Made by a program: the position numbers and the translations under genes
Notes under the pieces: generated by a model
What the model saw: the letters and a program-made list of their open reading frames with translations, nothing else
The model's database searches: none
Told to the model about the DNA's origin: nothing
DNA from: Candidatus Sumerlaeota bacterium
Lineage (GTDB): Bacteria; Sumerlaeota; Sumerlaeia; MVZB01; JAJFLK01
Reading direction: 5' to 3'
Length of the DNA stretch: 6,756 nucleotides
Assembly: GCA_021772735.1 (NCBI GenBank)
Contig: JAJFLK010000505.1
Span: 1 to 6,756 of the forward strand
In this document: positions 5,472-6,756 of the stretch, piece after piece
Position numbering within the stretch: position 1 is the first letter of the stretch
Layout of the letters: each line of letters opens with the position of its first letter

Positions 5472-5510
5472 AGCGCTATTACAGGGAAGCGACCGCATGA
5501 AGCGATCTTA
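5461..5510 (+). repeat. Direct repeat duplicating the flippase start region
   Basis: CGACCGCATGAAGCG occurs at 5461-5475 and again at 5490-5504, 29 bp apart. The similarity extends to 21 bp with two mismatches (to 5481 and 5510). Each copy contains an ATG followed by AAG CGN, so the start codon and first codons are duplicated. Because 29 is not a multiple of three, the two ATGs are in different frames. This looks like a small tandem duplication or slippage event. Confidence 0.7.
5468..5500 (+). other. Possible 10-codon leader ORF 2 upstream of the flippase
   Basis: The frame MKRYYREATA starts on the stop of leader ORF 1 and ends with TGA 5498-5500, which overlaps the flippase ATG (5497-5499) as ATGA. 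It begins in a duplicated copy of the flippase start region, and its first codons (MKR-Y) mimic the flippase N-terminus (MKRSY). Its AGG GAA codons supply the AGGGA Shine-Dalgarno for the flippase. It could be a by-product of the duplication or a translational coupler. Confidence 0.3.
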
Positions 5511-6756
5511 TATGATCCGCAAGGCGGGGTTCACTTTCGCGCTGCGCATCGTGTCGCTCGTGCTCAAGGTCGCGCTGCTGCCGATCGTCATCTGGAAGGT
5601 CGGCAAAGATTCATACGGCGTGTTCGTTCTGATGATGTCGCTCGGGGCGCAAATCAATATATTCGAGGGAGGCGTGGGCCGATTCATCGTCCTTCGCATG
5701 GCGGGTTGGCACGAGGGGATCCCGCGCGAAGAGGCCGAACGCCTCATCTCGACGACGGGGCTCATCATGCTGGGCGTGACTCTCGGCTCGTGCGCGGGTC
5801 TCGCCGTCGTTCTGTTCACGATCTTCGATCCGGTCTTCAGGATTCCCGTCGAAATCGCCGCCGATCTGGCTCCGGCGAAAACTCTCGCGATCCTGACTTT
5901 CGGAATGACGTTCGTCGGGATGTTTCTGAACCGACTCTTGGCCGGCCTGCACGCGTTTGAGAAAACCAACATTGCCAGCGCGATGCTCCAGATCGTCGTC
6001 CTGCTCGGCGTGGCGCTGCTCGTTCATCGCGATGCGCCCGCGCCCGACAAAATCACCATGTTGACCGCAGCATACCTTGCCGGTCAGTGCGCGGTCTGCA
6101 CAATCCTCGCCCTGATGTGGCACGGCGAAGCGAATATGCGATTGAAGCCATCATTGCGGCGCGTCGATCGCGAGCTCGCCGGCGAATGCCTCATTTACGC
6201 ATGGCCATTCGCCGCGACGGATTTCACGCACATCGCGACGCATCGGCTCGATACCTGGATCGCCGGCGCGATGTTCGGGCCGGGGCCGACGGCCGTGCTC
6301 GATGTCGGCAAGCGAATCATTCTCGCCGTCGAGCAGCTCTCTTCGGATTTATTAACGACCGTCTTCCCCTTCGCCAGCCGCCTGCTTCAATCGAGCAAAG
6401 AAACTTTCGGGCGCCTGTACCGCGAGGGGACGTATTATATCTTCGCGATGACCGGCCTGCTTGCGGTTGGCGCGGCGGGGATTGTCAGGCCTGTGGTCTC
6501 GATTGTTTTCGGCGAGGATTTCGCCGAGGTCCCAATGCTTGTGTGGGTGCTGCTCGCCGGATTGACCGCTTCGAGCATCGGCGAATGCGGAAACGCGCTG
6601 CTCATGTCGATGGGCAAATTCGACCGGCTCCTAAAATATCGCATCGCCGGGGCGATCGGTTCGCTGACGTTGCAGGTCGCTCTGGCTCGTGTCTGGGGTC
6701 TGCCCGGCCTGGTCATCGCAACAGCAATCGCGACGTCGCTCGTGACCATCGGGATC
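5497..6756 (+). CDS. Wzx-like polysaccharide flippase (MOP/MATE superfamily), 3' truncated by the window
   Basis: The frame runs open from the ATG at 5497 to the last base (420 codons). It encodes about twelve hydrophobic segments, starting near residues 12-32, 42-62, 85-107, 128-149, 158-176 and 188-208 and ending with one that reaches the window edge. The N-terminal pattern VGKDSYGVFVLMMSLGAQ, then FEGGVGRF (35-63), is the classic 'G...YG....L......GG....' layout of PST/Wzx exporters. The mid-protein RLDTWIAGAMFG (250-261) matches the 'D..iig.f.g' helix of the same family. The role would be flipping undecaprenyl-linked glycan units to the outer leaflet. Family members are usually about 430-500 residues, so only the tail should be missing. 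AGGGA at 5483-5487, 9 nt upstream, supports this start; Met6 is a less likely alternative. As the fourth gene of the run, it gives the clearest hint of a surface-glycan locus. Lipid II flippase (MurJ) or drug MATE identity is less likely. Confidence 0.8.
   Translation, partial: MKRSYMIRKAGFTFALRIVSLVLKVALLPIVIWKVGKDSYGVFVLMMSLGAQINIFEGGVGRFIVLRMAGWHEGIPREEAERLISTTGLIMLGVTLGSCAGLAVVLFTIFDPVFRIPVEIAADLAPAKTLAILTFGMTFVGMFLNRLLAGLHAFEKTNIASAMLQIVVLLGVALLVHRDAPAPDKITMLTAAYLAGQCAVCTILALMWHGEANMRLKPSLRRVDRELAGECLIYAWPFAATDFTHIATHRLDTWIAGAMFGPGPTAVLDVGKRIILAVEQLSSDLLTTVFPFASRLLQSSKETFGRLYREGTYYIFAMTGLLAVGAAGIVRPVVSIVFGEDFAEVPMLVWVLLAGLTASSIGECGNALLMSMGKFDRLLKYRIAGAIGSLTLQVALARVWGLPGLVIATAIATSLVTIGI

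Overview
The window is GC-rich (my estimate is about 60%), densely coding and intron-free, as in a bacterial genome. The gene content (sugar-modifying short-chain dehydrogenases, a GT-C type membrane glycosyltransferase and a Wzx-type flippase) points to a cell-surface polysaccharide or glycolipid locus. No gene here fixes the taxon. A Gram-negative or environmental-lineage bacterium is plausible, but that is inference.

Layout, left to right. Positions 2-415 hold the last 137 codons of a plus-strand protein with kinesin-light-chain-type TPR repeats; its start lies outside the window. It converges on a minus-strand class I SAM-dependent methyltransferase (456-1244) across a 40-bp gap containing two AACGCGTT palindromes. 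A 286-bp divergent region (1245-1530) separates the methyltransferase from a rightward gene run and carries candidate promoters for both directions plus small palindromes. The rightward run is: extended SDR no. 1 (1531-2610), extended SDR no. 2 (2652-3686), a 551-residue multi-pass GT39/ArnT-like membrane protein (3751-5406), and a Wzx/MATE-like polysaccharide exporter (5497 to the window end, cut off after 420 codons). All four point the same way with gaps of 41, 64 and 90 bp, so they probably form one operon.

Likely joint role (inference). The two SDRs would convert a nucleotide sugar into a modified sugar. The GT-C enzyme would transfer a sugar from a lipid-phosphate donor on the outer face of the membrane. 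The Wzx-like protein would flip lipid-linked glycans. The divergent methyltransferase could decorate a sugar or another small molecule, but its membership in the same pathway is not proven by the sequence.

The most unusual material is in the gaps, not the genes. (1) Two successive gaps carry the same hairpin-forming element (21 of 22 aligned bases identical, differing by a 7-nt loop insertion), each just ahead of the next start codon. (2) The gap before the flippase holds two tiny ORFs chained to each other and to the flippase by ATGA stop/start overlaps, with a duplicated start region. (3) A 17-codon Arg-rich ORF starts on the stop codon of SDR no. 2 and ends in the loop of the second hairpin. 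These suggest that coupled translation spans the gaps. I did not see a defence system, CRISPR array, transposon, tRNA or rRNA.
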